Under the pieces are notes generated by a model. The model worked only from the letters and a program-made list of their open reading frames with translations. It was not told the DNA's origin and made no database searches. This document shows, piece by piece, positions 1-7,970 of a stretch of DNA of 23,055 nucleotides. The DNA is taken from positions 1 through 23,055 of the forward strand of contig DAONDU010000016.1 of NCBI GenBank assembly GCA_035402725.1, given 5' to 3'. The stretch is from UPXZ01 sp035402725 (GTDB lineage: Bacteria; Bacteroidota; Bacteroidia; Bacteroidales; Paludibacteraceae). Within the stretch, counting starts at the first letter, position 1; each line of letters begins with the position of its first letter. A program made the translations under genes and the position numbers.

Positions 1-48
1 ATTAGCCTTCCAAGCTGAGGGTCGCGGGTTTGAGCCCCGTCTTCCGCT
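1..48 (+). tRNA. tRNA-Gly (anticodon TCC), 3' part only
   Basis: The window opens inside a tRNA. Positions 2-6 and 14-18 form the anticodon stem around the seven-base loop 7-13, with anticodon TCC at 9-11, which reads GGA (glycine). The T stem pairs 24-28 with 36-40 around a TTTGAGC loop. The 3' acceptor strand is CTTCCGC at 41-47, with discriminator T at 48. The CCA end is not encoded. The D arm and 5' acceptor strand lie before the window. Confidence 0.9.
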
Positions 49-60
49 CTCAAAAATGAA

Positions 61-94
61 GGCCCTGACAATTACTGTTGGGGTCTTTTTTTTA
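61..94 (+). terminator. Rho-independent terminator of the tRNA transcript
   Basis: Positions 61-70 pair with 76-85 as a 10-bp stem that includes G-T wobbles, around a five-base loop (attac). A run of T residues follows directly. It lies 12 bases after the tRNA end and probably ends that transcript. Confidence 0.8.
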
Positions 95-162
95 TTTTAA
101 TATCCACTAATAGAGTGGTATAGCTATCAAATTACAAATTCAAACATAATTCATTCTGTAGT

Positions 163-1050
163 ATGTTTTATCTGCAATCACATATCGGCGAACTTGCCGC
201 TCTTTTTGTATCGGTATGCTGGACAATGAGCGCTCTTTTCTTCGAAAAAGCTTCTAAAAAAATTGGTTCGTTGCCGGTGAATATTATCAGACTGGCTCTG
301 GCTATCGTTTTTCTGGGACTTACCACACTAGTTACACGCGGCCGATTCTTCCCCTCCGATGCAAGTAACTATAACTGGATTTGGCTCGGACTATCCGGAA
401 TTGTGGGTTTTTTTCTGGGTGACCTGTGTCTGTTTAAATCCTATACTGTAATAGGGTCACGTACTGCTGCATTGATCATGAGTCTTGCACCTATGCTCAC
501 AGCTATCATCGGCTGGATCTTTCTGAATGAAATCCTTGAAGTTATGAGCATATTGGCTATTGTGCTTAGTATTACAGGTATTATGATTGCAATTGCCAAT
601 AAAAATCTGAAACTGAATATACCTCTGAAAGGATTTCTGCTTGCTTTTGGTGGTGCGCTCGGGCAGGCTGTAGGTTTAATTTTAAGTAAGAAAGGGATGG
701 GCGATTACGATCCTGTGGCTGCAACACAAATCCGGGCGATCTTCGGTTTGATATGTTTTGTTGTGTTTATTACTTTTGTGGGGAGATGGGATAAGGTCGT
801 TTCAGCTACAAAAGATAAAGTAAGTATGAAATCGGTGATTGTTGGCTCAGTATTCGGACCATTTATCGGGGTAGCCTTGGGCTTATTTGCCATTCAGAAT
901 ACGCAGACAGGTATTGCATCAACACTGATGGCACTTGTACCAATCTTTATAATTGTTCCATCGTCCATTATGTTTAAAGAAAAAATTACAGCTCGCCAGA
1001 TTGTGGGAGCTGTAATCAGTATTGTTGGAGCAAGTCTTTTCTTTTTATAA
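163..1050 (+). CDS. EamA/DMT-family membrane transporter
   Basis: This 295-residue protein is strongly hydrophobic, with about ten predicted membrane segments in two repeated halves, the arrangement of EamA (drug/metabolite transporter) proteins. Internal repeats typical of the family are visible: an N-terminal half with a GDLCLFKSY-like segment and a C-terminal half ending in VGAVISIVGASLFFL. The family moves small metabolites across the inner membrane; the substrate cannot be read from sequence. The ATG at 163 is the only reasonable start for the full first membrane segment. The gene is monocistronic on +, after the tRNA terminator, and converges with dapA, with nine bases between the two stop codons. 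Confidence 0.85.
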   Translation: MFYLQSHIGELAALFVSVCWTMSALFFEKASKKIGSLPVNIIRLALAIVFLGLTTLVTRGRFFPSDASNYNWIWLGLSGIVGFFLGDLCLFKSYTVIGSRTAALIMSLAPMLTAIIGWIFLNEILEVMSILAIVLSITGIMIAIANKNLKLNIPLKGFLLAFGGALGQAVGLILSKKGMGDYDPVAATQIRAIFGLICFVVFITFVGRWDKVVSATKDKVSMKSVIVGSVFGPFIGVALGLFAIQNTQTGIASTLMALVPIFIIVPSSIMFKEKITARQIVGAVISIVGASLFFL

Positions 1051-1059
1051 ATTCTGATT

Positions 1060-1944
1060 TTATATCAGTTCGTTCAGCACTTTTCGTATTTTTTCGTAAG
1101 TTTTGATGGTGTTTGGTACTAGTGGCAGTCGCAGCTTGTTTTCAATAAGTCCCATCACAGCCAGCATACTTTTCACTCCCGCGGGATTACCTTCGACAAA
1201 GAGTAAATTAAATAATTCGGTAAACTTGTAATGTATCTGACGGGCATTGTTATAATCTCCCTGCAGTGCAAGTCGTACCATTTTACTGAATTCTTTCGGA
1301 AAAGCATTGCCAATAACAGAAATAACACCTACAGCTCCGAGTGTAATGAGTGGGAAAGTAATGCCATCGTCACCCGATATGACCATAAAATCGGCTGGTT
1401 TGTTTTTAATAATATCATCTATCTGAGTAAAATTACCCGAAGCTTCTTTTACAGCACAAATATTCGGGAATTCATTCGCTAAACGAATTGTTGTTTCCGG
1501 AAGCATGTTTACGCCTGTTCGACCGGGAACATTGTAAAGTATTACCGGTAGGGGAGAATTCCGGGCAATGGCTGCATAGTGTTGATATATGCCTTCCTGC
1601 GATGGTTTGTTGTAATAGGGAGTAACGGACAGTATGGCATCAATTCCGGAAAAATCTTTCGTTTGCAACTGGTTGACAACCAGTTTTGTATTATTTCCAC
1701 CAACACCCAATACAATCGGAATACGTCCGGCAACACAGTTCACAACAAAGCGTGTAATTTCATCTTTTTCATCATCGGTAAGTGTGGGAGTTTCTGCAGT
1801 GGTACCGCAAACTACGAGGTAGTCAGTCCCATTTTTAATCTGATGCTCAACCAGGCGCTTGAGAGCTTCAAAATCTATTGTTTCATCCTCTTTGAAGGGT
1901 GTTATCAGGGCAACACCCATTCCAATCAGTTTAGTGTTCAGCAT
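1060..1944 (-). CDS. dapA: 4-hydroxy-tetrahydrodipicolinate synthase
   Basis: DapA condenses pyruvate with L-aspartate semialdehyde, the first committed step to diaminopimelate and lysine, in the cytoplasm. The 294-residue length is normal for the family. Active-site features are all visible: the GTTAE motif with Thr48/Thr49, Tyr110/Tyr111 in TPYYNKP, the Tyr137 proton relay in LYNVPGRTG with Arg142, and Schiff-base Lys166 in AVKEASGN. It lies downstream of the DUF6913-type gene on the same strand. The 93-base gap between them holds its own -7-like box (2025-2032), so it may be transcribed independently. The TIM-barrel family and the catalytic residues leave little doubt about the call. Confidence 0.97.
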   Translation of the reverse strand: MLNTKLIGMGVALITPFKEDETIDFEALKRLVEHQIKNGTDYLVVCGTTAETPTLTDDEKDEITRFVVNCVAGRIPIVLGVGGNNTKLVVNQLQTKDFSGIDAILSVTPYYNKPSQEGIYQHYAAIARNSPLPVILYNVPGRTGVNMLPETTIRLANEFPNICAVKEASGNFTQIDDIIKNKPADFMVISGDDGITFPLITLGAVGVISVIGNAFPKEFSKMVRLALQGDYNNARQIHYKFTELFNLLFVEGNPAGVKSMLAVMGLIENKLRLPLVPNTIKTYEKIRKVLNELI

Positions 1945-2024
1945 TTGGAAAGTATCTCGTTAAATCATGCAGCAGTGTAAATTGGAACTCATATCTGCAG
2001 GATGATTGAAATTCAAATTTTTTG

Positions 2025-2032
2025 CAAAAATA
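2025..2032 (-). promoter_or_regulatory. Candidate Bacteroidetes -7 box for dapA
   Basis: Read on the minus strand this is TATTTTTG, a match to the Bacteroidetes -7 consensus TAnnTTTG, about 80 bases upstream of the dapA start. I see no good -33 TTTG at the usual spacing, so support is partial. Confidence 0.35.
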
Positions 2033-2037
2033 CGGTT

Positions 2038-2649
2038 TTAATCTGTAGTTTGTATATTTTTCAGGTAAAAAATTATCAATTCGTACAGAAATTGCTGGTC
2101 TGTGTGAAACATACTTTCGTTCAGATCTTCAAAATCAGATTTATTATCTTCGGTAGTTTCAGAGACCGTTTCCGTATTTTCGGGTAAGGGTATATTAATT
2201 TTAAAGTCCAGAATGTTGTCAATATTCCGGCTCATTCCTGTTTTGAATGCAGCATTGGCATACAGACAAATGTACTGTAATGGTAAATGGTCGGTAAGTG
2301 TAAGGTCAATCAGCAGATCGTAAGTTTCCTCGCGAAGTTCTTTCAGAAGTTGGTCTTTGGGACATTCGAACCAGTCAACTGTACTTTTATCCATGATTTT
2401 GAAACTGGGCAGGTTAGCAGTGGTAGCCTTCTTATTGTATAAATATCCCCAGGCAGTAACTTTTTTACCATCGGCGGCAAGCTGCTCAATGACTTTCCGG
2501 ATATACCTGTTCTTTTCAATATAATCGCTTTCAAACAACAACAGCACAGTGTTGGCATTCTCGTAGTTGACAAAACGCCGGTTTCGGTCAGTTGCCGCGA
2601 AATGAGCCGCCGATCGTCTTTTGAAAAGAAATTGATTTAATTTTTTCAT
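2038..2649 (-). CDS. DUF6913-type protein of unknown function
   Basis: This 203-residue soluble protein has no signal peptide or membrane segment. It matches my memory of the Bacteroidetes DUF6913 family: a basic N-terminus (KRRSAAHF), an alpha/beta core with a strand near residues 34-40 (TVLLLF), a KVTAWGYL segment, a DWFECP motif, and an LLIDLT...LPLQYI...A.FKTG block. Members commonly sit beside dapA or ligA in this phylum, as here. Function is unknown. The C-terminal part (about residues 155-175) is acidic and Ser/Thr-rich. It is followed by dapA and preceded by ligA after a 95-base gap that carries a possible promoter. Confidence 0.7.
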   Translation of the reverse strand: MKKLNQFLFKRRSAAHFAATDRNRRFVNYENANTVLLLFESDYIEKNRYIRKVIEQLAADGKKVTAWGYLYNKKATTANLPSFKIMDKSTVDWFECPKDQLLKELREETYDLLIDLTLTDHLPLQYICLYANAAFKTGMSRNIDNILDFKINIPLPENTETVSETTEDNKSDFEDLNESMFHTDQQFLYELIIFYLKNIQTTD

Positions 2650-2689
2650 GTTTCCGGTGTTTCTGAAACGTCACGTTCAGTTTTGTTTA

Positions 2690-2697
2690 CAAATTTA
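2690..2697 (-). promoter_or_regulatory. Candidate -7 box for the DUF6913-type gene
   Basis: On the minus strand this reads TAAATTTG, an exact TAnnTTTG match, 40 bases before the start codon at 2649. No clear -33 TTTG is visible, so the call is tentative. Confidence 0.35.
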
Positions 2698-2744
2698 TGT
2701 AAAAATGTTGAATTAATGTAACTGTTGCGTTCATTTTCTTCAAC

Positions 2745-4745
2745 TTAACTGCCAATCAGCTCCAGAAATTCATCTTCATTCATAATTCGGACATTGAGTT
2801 TCTCTGCTTTGTTGAATTTTTCGGGTCCCATATTTTCGCCTGCCAGAATGAAACTTGTTTTAGCTGATACACTTCCGGTATTTTTCCCCCCGTTTTGTTC
2901 TATGATGGTTTTATATTCATCCCTCGAATGCTTTGAGAAAGTACCGCTAATCACAATTGTCATTCCGGAAAGAATATTGCTCTTATTCTCCAGTTTATCT
3001 TCTGTAACCGACATTTGCAGTCCGTATGATTTAAGCCGCTCAACAACATCAATATTACGTTCGTCGGCAAAGTAGTTTACAACGCTTTGAGCAATCCGTT
3101 CGCCGATTTCTTCCACTTCCACAAGTTCATCAAGCCTTGCTTTTTCCATATTTTCGATTGTTTTAAATGCCAGTGCCAGTTTTTTCGCGATTGTTTCGCC
3201 CACAAACCGAATTCCGAGTGCAAATACTACGCGCTCGAAAGGTACTTGTTTCGACTTCTCCACACCATCTTTAATGTTGTATGCCGATTTCATTCCCAGT
3301 CGTTCGAGGCGTGATAAGTCGGGAATTCTGAGTTCATAAATATCGGCAATGTTATGCAGCAATCCATTCTGATACAGTAAGTTGATTGTTTCACTGCCTA
3401 GTCCGTCAATATTCATGGCTTTACGACTGACAAAATGCTCCATTTTTCCTTTTATTTGTGGCGGACATGCATTTTCATTGGGGCAGTAGTGGGCAGCTTC
3501 GCCTTCAATCCGTAGCAGCTCTGTACCACATTCGGGACATTTTTTGATAAATTCCACTTTATCGCCAATCAGAAACCGGGCATCCTTATCGACTGCTGTA
3601 ATTTTCGGAATAATTTCACCTCCTTTTTCTACGTACACCATATCACCTATGTGTAGGTCGAGCGAACGGATAATCTCGGCATTGTGCAGGGAAGCACGTT
3701 TTACGACTGTACCTGACAGTTGAACCGGATCAAGATTTGCTACGGGAGTGACAGCTCCGGTACGTCCTACCTGATACGACACTGAATTGAGGCGAGTGAC
3801 TGCTTTCTCTGCCTGAAATTTGTAGGCAATAGCCCAGCGGGGTGATTTCGCTGTGAAACCCAAGTTGCGCTGCTGTGTCAGCGAGTTGACTTTAATGACA
3901 ATGCCATCGGTTGCAACCGGAAGATTTTTCCGTTCCACATCCCAATAATTGATGAAATTGAAAACTTCTTCTGGTGTACGGCATACTCTCACGGCATCAG
4001 AAACTTTGAAACCCCATTTTCGGGCTGCCTGCAGGTTGTCGTAGTGTAAATCGGACGGAAGATTACTGCCTAACATGTAGTAAAAATAACCATCAAGACG
4101 TCTTTTAGCCACTTCGGATGGATTTTGCAGTTTGAGGGTACCCGAAGCTGCATTACGCGGATTGGCAAATAAAACTTCTTCCTGTTCTTCGCGTTCGCGG
4201 TTGAGATCATCAAATACTGACCACGGCATAAGTATTTCGCCCCGGATTTCGAACAACTGCGGAAAATCCTTTCCGTGTAAACGAAGCGGAATACTCCGGA
4301 TTGTTTTCACGTTGGCTGTCACATCATCCCCTTTATCTCCATCGCCACGTGTTACAGCCTGTTTCAGTAACCCGTTTTCGTAAGTCAATGAGATGGAAGT
4401 ACCATCGTATTTCAGCTCGCAGACAAGCTCAAAATCATCATTCAGACCCTTGCGTACACGTTCACAGAAGTCCCGTACTTCGCCTTCGGAATACGTGTTG
4501 GCCAGTGAGAGCATCGGGTATGTGTGTTTTACCTGTTTGAAGGAAGTATTTCTATCACTGCCTACACGTTGAGTGGGGGAGTTGGGGTCGAAGTATTCAG
4601 GATGAGCTTCTTCCAGTTCTTGCAGCTCTTTCAACAACCTGTCAAATTCAAAATCTGAAATAATAGGTGCTGACAGCACATAATAATTGTAGTTGTGCTT
4701 ATCGAGTTCCTTGCGCAGTGTCTGTATTTTTTCTGATATTTCCAT
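2745..4745 (-). CDS. ligA: NAD-dependent DNA ligase LigA
   Basis: LigA seals nicks in duplex DNA using NAD+ and joins Okazaki fragments. The 666-residue length is typical of the family. In order I see the Ia domain, with YYVLSAP and DFEFDRLLKEL near residues 21-42; the adenylation domain, with the KYDG motif whose Lys112 is the AMP-accepting residue; the OB fold; a four-Cys zinc finger (C403, C406, C421, C427); helix-hairpin-helix repeats; and a C-terminal BRCT domain from about residue 590, beginning near LSGMTIVISGTF. It starts 36 bases after the ABC permease stop and is likely cotranscribed with it. All domains are intact. Confidence 0.97.
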   Translation of the reverse strand: MEISEKIQTLRKELDKHNYNYYVLSAPIISDFEFDRLLKELQELEEAHPEYFDPNSPTQRVGSDRNTSFKQVKHTYPMLSLANTYSEGEVRDFCERVRKGLNDDFELVCELKYDGTSISLTYENGLLKQAVTRGDGDKGDDVTANVKTIRSIPLRLHGKDFPQLFEIRGEILMPWSVFDDLNREREEQEEVLFANPRNAASGTLKLQNPSEVAKRRLDGYFYYMLGSNLPSDLHYDNLQAARKWGFKVSDAVRVCRTPEEVFNFINYWDVERKNLPVATDGIVIKVNSLTQQRNLGFTAKSPRWAIAYKFQAEKAVTRLNSVSYQVGRTGAVTPVANLDPVQLSGTVVKRASLHNAEIIRSLDLHIGDMVYVEKGGEIIPKITAVDKDARFLIGDKVEFIKKCPECGTELLRIEGEAAHYCPNENACPPQIKGKMEHFVSRKAMNIDGLGSETINLLYQNGLLHNIADIYELRIPDLSRLERLGMKSAYNIKDGVEKSKQVPFERVVFALGIRFVGETIAKKLALAFKTIENMEKARLDELVEVEEIGERIAQSVVNYFADERNIDVVERLKSYGLQMSVTEDKLENKSNILSGMTIVISGTFSKHSRDEYKTIIEQNGGKNTGSVSAKTSFILAGENMGPEKFNKAEKLNVRIMNEDEFLELIGS

Positions 4746-4781
4746 AATAAGTCAAAATCAAAGTTCAATAACTCAATAAAG

Positions 4782-6026
4782 CTACTCGTAACGAATGATA
4801 GTTGCCGGCGAAATTTTAGTAATTAGATAAGATGGACCTACCAGCATCAGCACCGACGCCACAAGTGTACCGATATTGAGAAGCAAAATATACAGCCAGT
4901 TGAATGTGACTGGTACACTGCTCACATAGTAAGCCACTGGGTCGAGCGGAATGATGTGGAAATAATACTGCAGGGCACATATTCCCAGTCCCACGATATT
5001 TCCCCAAATCATGGCTTTACCGATAAGGAACAGTGACTGATACAAAAAAATCTTTCGTACTGACCAGTTGGTTGCACCATACGATTTGATAATACCGATC
5101 ATATTCGTTTTTTCGAGTATAAGGATCAACAGTCCCGATATCATATTAAATCCTGCCACAGCAAGCATCAGAAAGAGGATAACCCATACATTTATATCGA
5201 GCAGATCAAGCCATTTGAATACCTGCGGATTCATTTGTTTGATGGTCTGTATATAATAACCGTTGCCATTTTCGTCGAACTGATTGGCACAGACATCGTA
5301 TACATTGTTGTTGACCTCTTCCAGTTTGTTGAAATCATCAATGAGTATTTCCAGCCCGCCGAATTTTTCTTCCTCCCAGTCATTAAGTTTTTGAGCAATA
5401 CGGATGTCGGTGAGCATAAAAATTTTATCAAAGTCTTCGAAATTGGTGGAATATATTCCGGTAATTTTCAACTTTCGTACCCTCATCTGATCCTGCAGAA
5501 AGTAAGTATAAAAGCTGTCACCGGTTTTCAGTCCCAGTAAATCAGCTATTGTTTTCGAAATGATGGCTTCATTGTGAATTGTGTTTTCATTCACAACAGG
5601 AATCCTGCCCTCAAGCATGTTGGATTTGAAAAAATCCCAGTCATAGTCTTTGCCCACACCTTTCAGAATGATACCCTGAAATGCGGTTTCAGTTTTGATG
5701 ATTCCGGGTTTTGTAACAAATCGCTGAAGGTGTTTTACATGCGGAATATGAGCCAGATCAGCAAGCAGCGTATCATTCATTTTGACAGGCTGCATTTCGT
5801 ATGTATTATTGGTATCGAAGTTGCTGATTTGTATATGTGAGCCGAATCCAATGGTTTTATTACGGATTTCTTTTTTGAAACCAATGACCACACCTACAGC
5901 CACAATCATCACGGCAAGACCTACAGCAATTGCAATGGTAGCAATGCGTACCGCAGGCCGGGATACGTTTTTCTTCCTTTTTTTCTCGAAATGAATACGC
6001 CTGGCTATAAAATATTCAAAATTCAT
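4782..6026 (-). CDS. LolC/LolE- or FtsX-like ABC transporter permease
   Basis: This 414-residue inner-membrane protein has the MacB/FtsX architecture. A first membrane segment lies at about residues 27-50, followed by a large periplasmic domain (about 51-270). Three further membrane segments come near 275-305, 325-355 and 375-402. The cytoplasmic N-terminus is strongly basic (KKRKKN). The family couples to an ABC ATPase and usually extracts lipoproteins or acts on envelope processes; the LolCE-like overall form is the closest match I recognise. No ATPase gene is next to it. It lies 36 bases upstream of ligA and 160 bases after the permease gene at 6187-7203, so it probably starts the transcript that continues into ligA. 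Confidence 0.85.
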   Translation of the reverse strand: MNFEYFIARRIHFEKKRKKNVSRPAVRIATIAIAVGLAVMIVAVGVVIGFKKEIRNKTIGFGSHIQISNFDTNNTYEMQPVKMNDTLLADLAHIPHVKHLQRFVTKPGIIKTETAFQGIILKGVGKDYDWDFFKSNMLEGRIPVVNENTIHNEAIISKTIADLLGLKTGDSFYTYFLQDQMRVRKLKITGIYSTNFEDFDKIFMLTDIRIAQKLNDWEEEKFGGLEILIDDFNKLEEVNNNVYDVCANQFDENGNGYYIQTIKQMNPQVFKWLDLLDINVWVILFLMLAVAGFNMISGLLILILEKTNMIGIIKSYGATNWSVRKIFLYQSLFLIGKAMIWGNIVGLGICALQYYFHIIPLDPVAYYVSSVPVTFNWLYILLLNIGTLVASVLMLVGPSYLITKISPATIIRYE

Positions 6027-6096
6027 GAATTCAAATTGTTTGCACCGGTATCACCATCAACATTCGACAAAACATCCGGATTGTTATTTTTACTTA

Positions 6097-6104
6097 CAAA
6101 AATA
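6097..6104 (-). promoter_or_regulatory. Candidate -7 box for the ABC permease-ligA transcript
   Basis: The minus strand reads TATTTTTG, matching TAnnTTTG, 70 bases upstream of the start at 6026 in a 160-base gap. No convincing -33 element was found at 19-21 bases. Confidence 0.35.
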
Positions 6105-6186
6105 CAGAAAAAGTATGTATAATAAAAATAGAATCTGTCCTGCTTAGGAAGAAAGAAAGTAAGTCGCCGTTTTTACATCCCGGATA

Positions 6187-7203
6187 CTAAAGAAACAAAT
6201 TGATTACGGCAGAAAATATAAAAATCAGTACGATAAGGATTGAAACAAGGGCAATAGTCAGGTTCTTGCCGATAAATTTTAAGAGCATTGCTATTGAAGA
6301 CACACAAACAGCCGAAGCCGATAGTGAAAAAGCGATGGCACTTCCCATGCTAAGATCGGTGTATTGCATCAGCGGTTTCAGAAAAATGATATCGGTGCCA
6401 TTGCACACATATAAGGGGATGCCGATTGCCGTCATTACAATCGTTGGCCAGGGTTCTAATGAAAAATTGAGCGCTTCCAGAAATTGCTTCGGATTGATTA
6501 TAGCAAAGATAAAGCTGAGTGTACCTGCCGCCAAAATATATGGAACAAGCTTTTTGGTCATCAGTGTGGTTTTAATAAACGGATCGCGGCTGGGGATAAA
6601 ATCGCAGTCCGAAACGCAAGCCTGATATTCGCCCCATGAAAATGACTTATATCTGTTGGATACAAATTCGAGCAACCAACCAGCCAGAAACGAAAGTAAA
6701 AAAGAAAAAACAATTCGCAGTACCATATATTTCCAACCCAAAACCGTAAAGGAAACCACCATGATATACGGATTTAGCAATGGGGCTGCAATGATAAAGG
6801 TAATGATAGTTTTCAGCGAGGTGCGTTTTTTCATGGAGTCGATCAGCGGTAAAACGCCACAGGAGCATACAGGCAATATAGCGCCATAAAGAAATGCAAG
6901 CCACTGATTTTTAGGATAAAATCGTTTTATTTTATTGAAATATCGCTCAATGAGCACACCGACAAATACGCCTAATATGACCACCACAAACAATTCGATG
7001 AAGCTTTCGTATAACTGAAAAAACCACTTCGGTAATGATTTAAACACCACACAACTGTTGTGGTTAAGAGGGCTGTAACCCATCACATTCATGTATATGG
7101 TATGGATAATCGAAATGCCAATTACACCAAAAACAAGAATACGGGAATTGAGATGAAGCCGGGAATTTTTATCGGGTGAAGCAACGGGTTTTCTGCTGGT
7201 CAT
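6187..7203 (-). CDS. ArsP / SO_0444-type permease, putative metal or metalloid efflux
   Basis: This 338-residue polytopic inner-membrane protein belongs to the ArsP_1 (former DUF318) permease family. The hallmark is PVCSCGVLP at residues 111-119, with Cys113 and Cys115, followed by the KKRTSLKTIITFIIAAPLLNP region. A second conserved membrane element, VCNGTDIIF, includes Cys267. Relatives export trivalent organoarsenicals or are annotated as putative Cu/Zn efflux permeases of the SO_0444 family; the substrate here is unknown. It is the last gene of the redox operon, 48 bases after the preceding small secreted protein. The 7210-7224 palindrome lies just upstream of its start. Confidence 0.85.
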   Translation of the reverse strand: MTSRKPVASPDKNSRLHLNSRILVFGVIGISIIHTIYMNVMGYSPLNHNSCVVFKSLPKWFFQLYESFIELFVVVILGVFVGVLIERYFNKIKRFYPKNQWLAFLYGAILPVCSCGVLPLIDSMKKRTSLKTIITFIIAAPLLNPYIMVVSFTVLGWKYMVLRIVFSFLLSFLAGWLLEFVSNRYKSFSWGEYQACVSDCDFIPSRDPFIKTTLMTKKLVPYILAAGTLSFIFAIINPKQFLEALNFSLEPWPTIVMTAIGIPLYVCNGTDIIFLKPLMQYTDLSMGSAIAFSLSASAVCVSSIAMLLKFIGKNLTIALVSILIVLIFIFSAVINLFL

Positions 7204-7209
7204 GAAACG

Positions 7210-7224
7210 ATTATTAGTAATAAT
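7210..7224. promoter_or_regulatory. 15-base AT palindrome just upstream of the permease
   Basis: Seven bases on each side of a central G (7217) form a perfect palindrome (ATTATTA, G, TAATAAT), 7 bases upstream of the permease start codon. It could be an operator or a chance event in AT-rich DNA. Confidence 0.2.
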
Positions 7225-7251
7225 GAATTAAAAAGTATGTAAAGAATGATT

Positions 7252-7617
7252 TTATTCTACAGGGAATAATTCCTGTTTAAATAAATCTTCCTTGTCCACC
7301 CTGCGAATGATGGTTAGTTTTCCGGATTTTTTAGCAGTTTCCAGCACCGAGAGTGTAATATGTGTCGTCCAGAGACCTTTTGAAAGTTCCTTCCAGTCGG
7401 ACAATTTCTCTTTTTTAAGTCCGCTCATATAAATCTTTACTTGCTTCATCCCTTTTGTGCAGGTTTCCGGTCGTGTTTTGACGTTGATGTTTAATTCTAT
7501 TTTGTCACCGGGTTTGTATGTCTGTAAGCGGGGAGTGGTGTATTCAAGCCGGATCTGACCTGTCAGTTGAATGCAAAGTACTGCCAAAAAGAAAAGTATG
7601 GACGATATTCGCTTCAT
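7252..7617 (-). CDS. Small secreted protein, partner of the redox operon
   Basis: I do not recognise a named family. The 121-residue protein has a signal peptide (residues 1-20, cleavage likely after Gly20 in QLTG-QIR). The mature part looks like a single beta-sandwich domain, with YKPGDKIELNINV at residues 34-46, a single mature Cys53, and DWK at 74-76. It aligns without gaps with the first gene of the operon (10761-11126): KPGD, Cys53 and DWK fall at identical residue numbers. Unlike that paralogue it has no lipobox Cys, so it is probably soluble in the periplasm. It starts 3 bases after the ferredoxin gene's stop, implying tight cotranscription. Confidence 0.75.
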   Translation of the reverse strand: MKRISSILFFLAVLCIQLTGQIRLEYTTPRLQTYKPGDKIELNINVKTRPETCTKGMKQVKIYMSGLKKEKLSDWKELSKGLWTTHITLSVLETAKKSGKLTIIRRVDKEDLFKQELFPVE

Positions 7618-7620
7618 CGT

Positions 7621-7959
7621 TTATTTCACTCTTGAAGCTCCCGAATTACCATCCACATATTTATCCTTCACATAAAGTGCAATGGCATCATACGAGCATT
7701 TATTATAACATTCGCCACAACCGACACACTTTTTGGGATCAATTATCACAGTTGTTTCATATTCAAATCCTTCCGAAGTAGTCCGGTAGATGGAATCAAC
7801 CTGTATAGCACCATATCCGCAAACTGCCACACACTTCATGCAACTGGTACACTTGTCTGTGTCAATTTTATAGTACTGGCTGAGTTTTTCGCAGGCATTG
7901 AATACAATGGCGAAAAGCAGAATGGAAAAAAAAGATATTTTAATTATTTTTGTTTTCAT
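7621..7959 (-). CDS. Exported lipoprotein ferredoxin, two [4Fe-4S] clusters
   Basis: This 112-residue protein carries two ferredoxin motifs: Cys37/40/43/47 (CTSCMKCVAVC) and Cys78/81/84/88 (CVGCGECYNKC). Each is the CxxCxxCxxxC pattern for a [4Fe-4S] cluster. The N-terminus is a Sec-type signal with a lipobox, VFNAC, whose Cys23 would be lipidated. There is no twin-arginine motif. If uncleaved, the segment would still anchor it with the ferredoxin outside the cytoplasm. It lies 11 bases after the 910-residue polyferredoxin gene and 3 bases before the next gene. An electron relay between the inner-membrane polyferredoxin and periplasmic or outer-membrane partners is the natural inference. Confidence 0.85.
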   Translation of the reverse strand: MKTKIIKISFFSILLFAIVFNACEKLSQYYKIDTDKCTSCMKCVAVCGYGAIQVDSIYRTTSEGFEYETTVIIDPKKCVGCGECYNKCSYDAIALYVKDKYVDGNSGASRVK

Positions 7960-7970
7960 ACAACTCCATT

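Noticed and set aside
1945..2037. Lysine riboswitch upstream of dapA
   Set aside because: The gap is about 93 bases, too short for the lysine aptamer plus an expression platform, and no matching stem set is visible.
6200..6625. 141-codon open frame on + inside the permease gene
   Set aside because: It is the antisense of a well-supported membrane protein and has no motif or start signal of its own.
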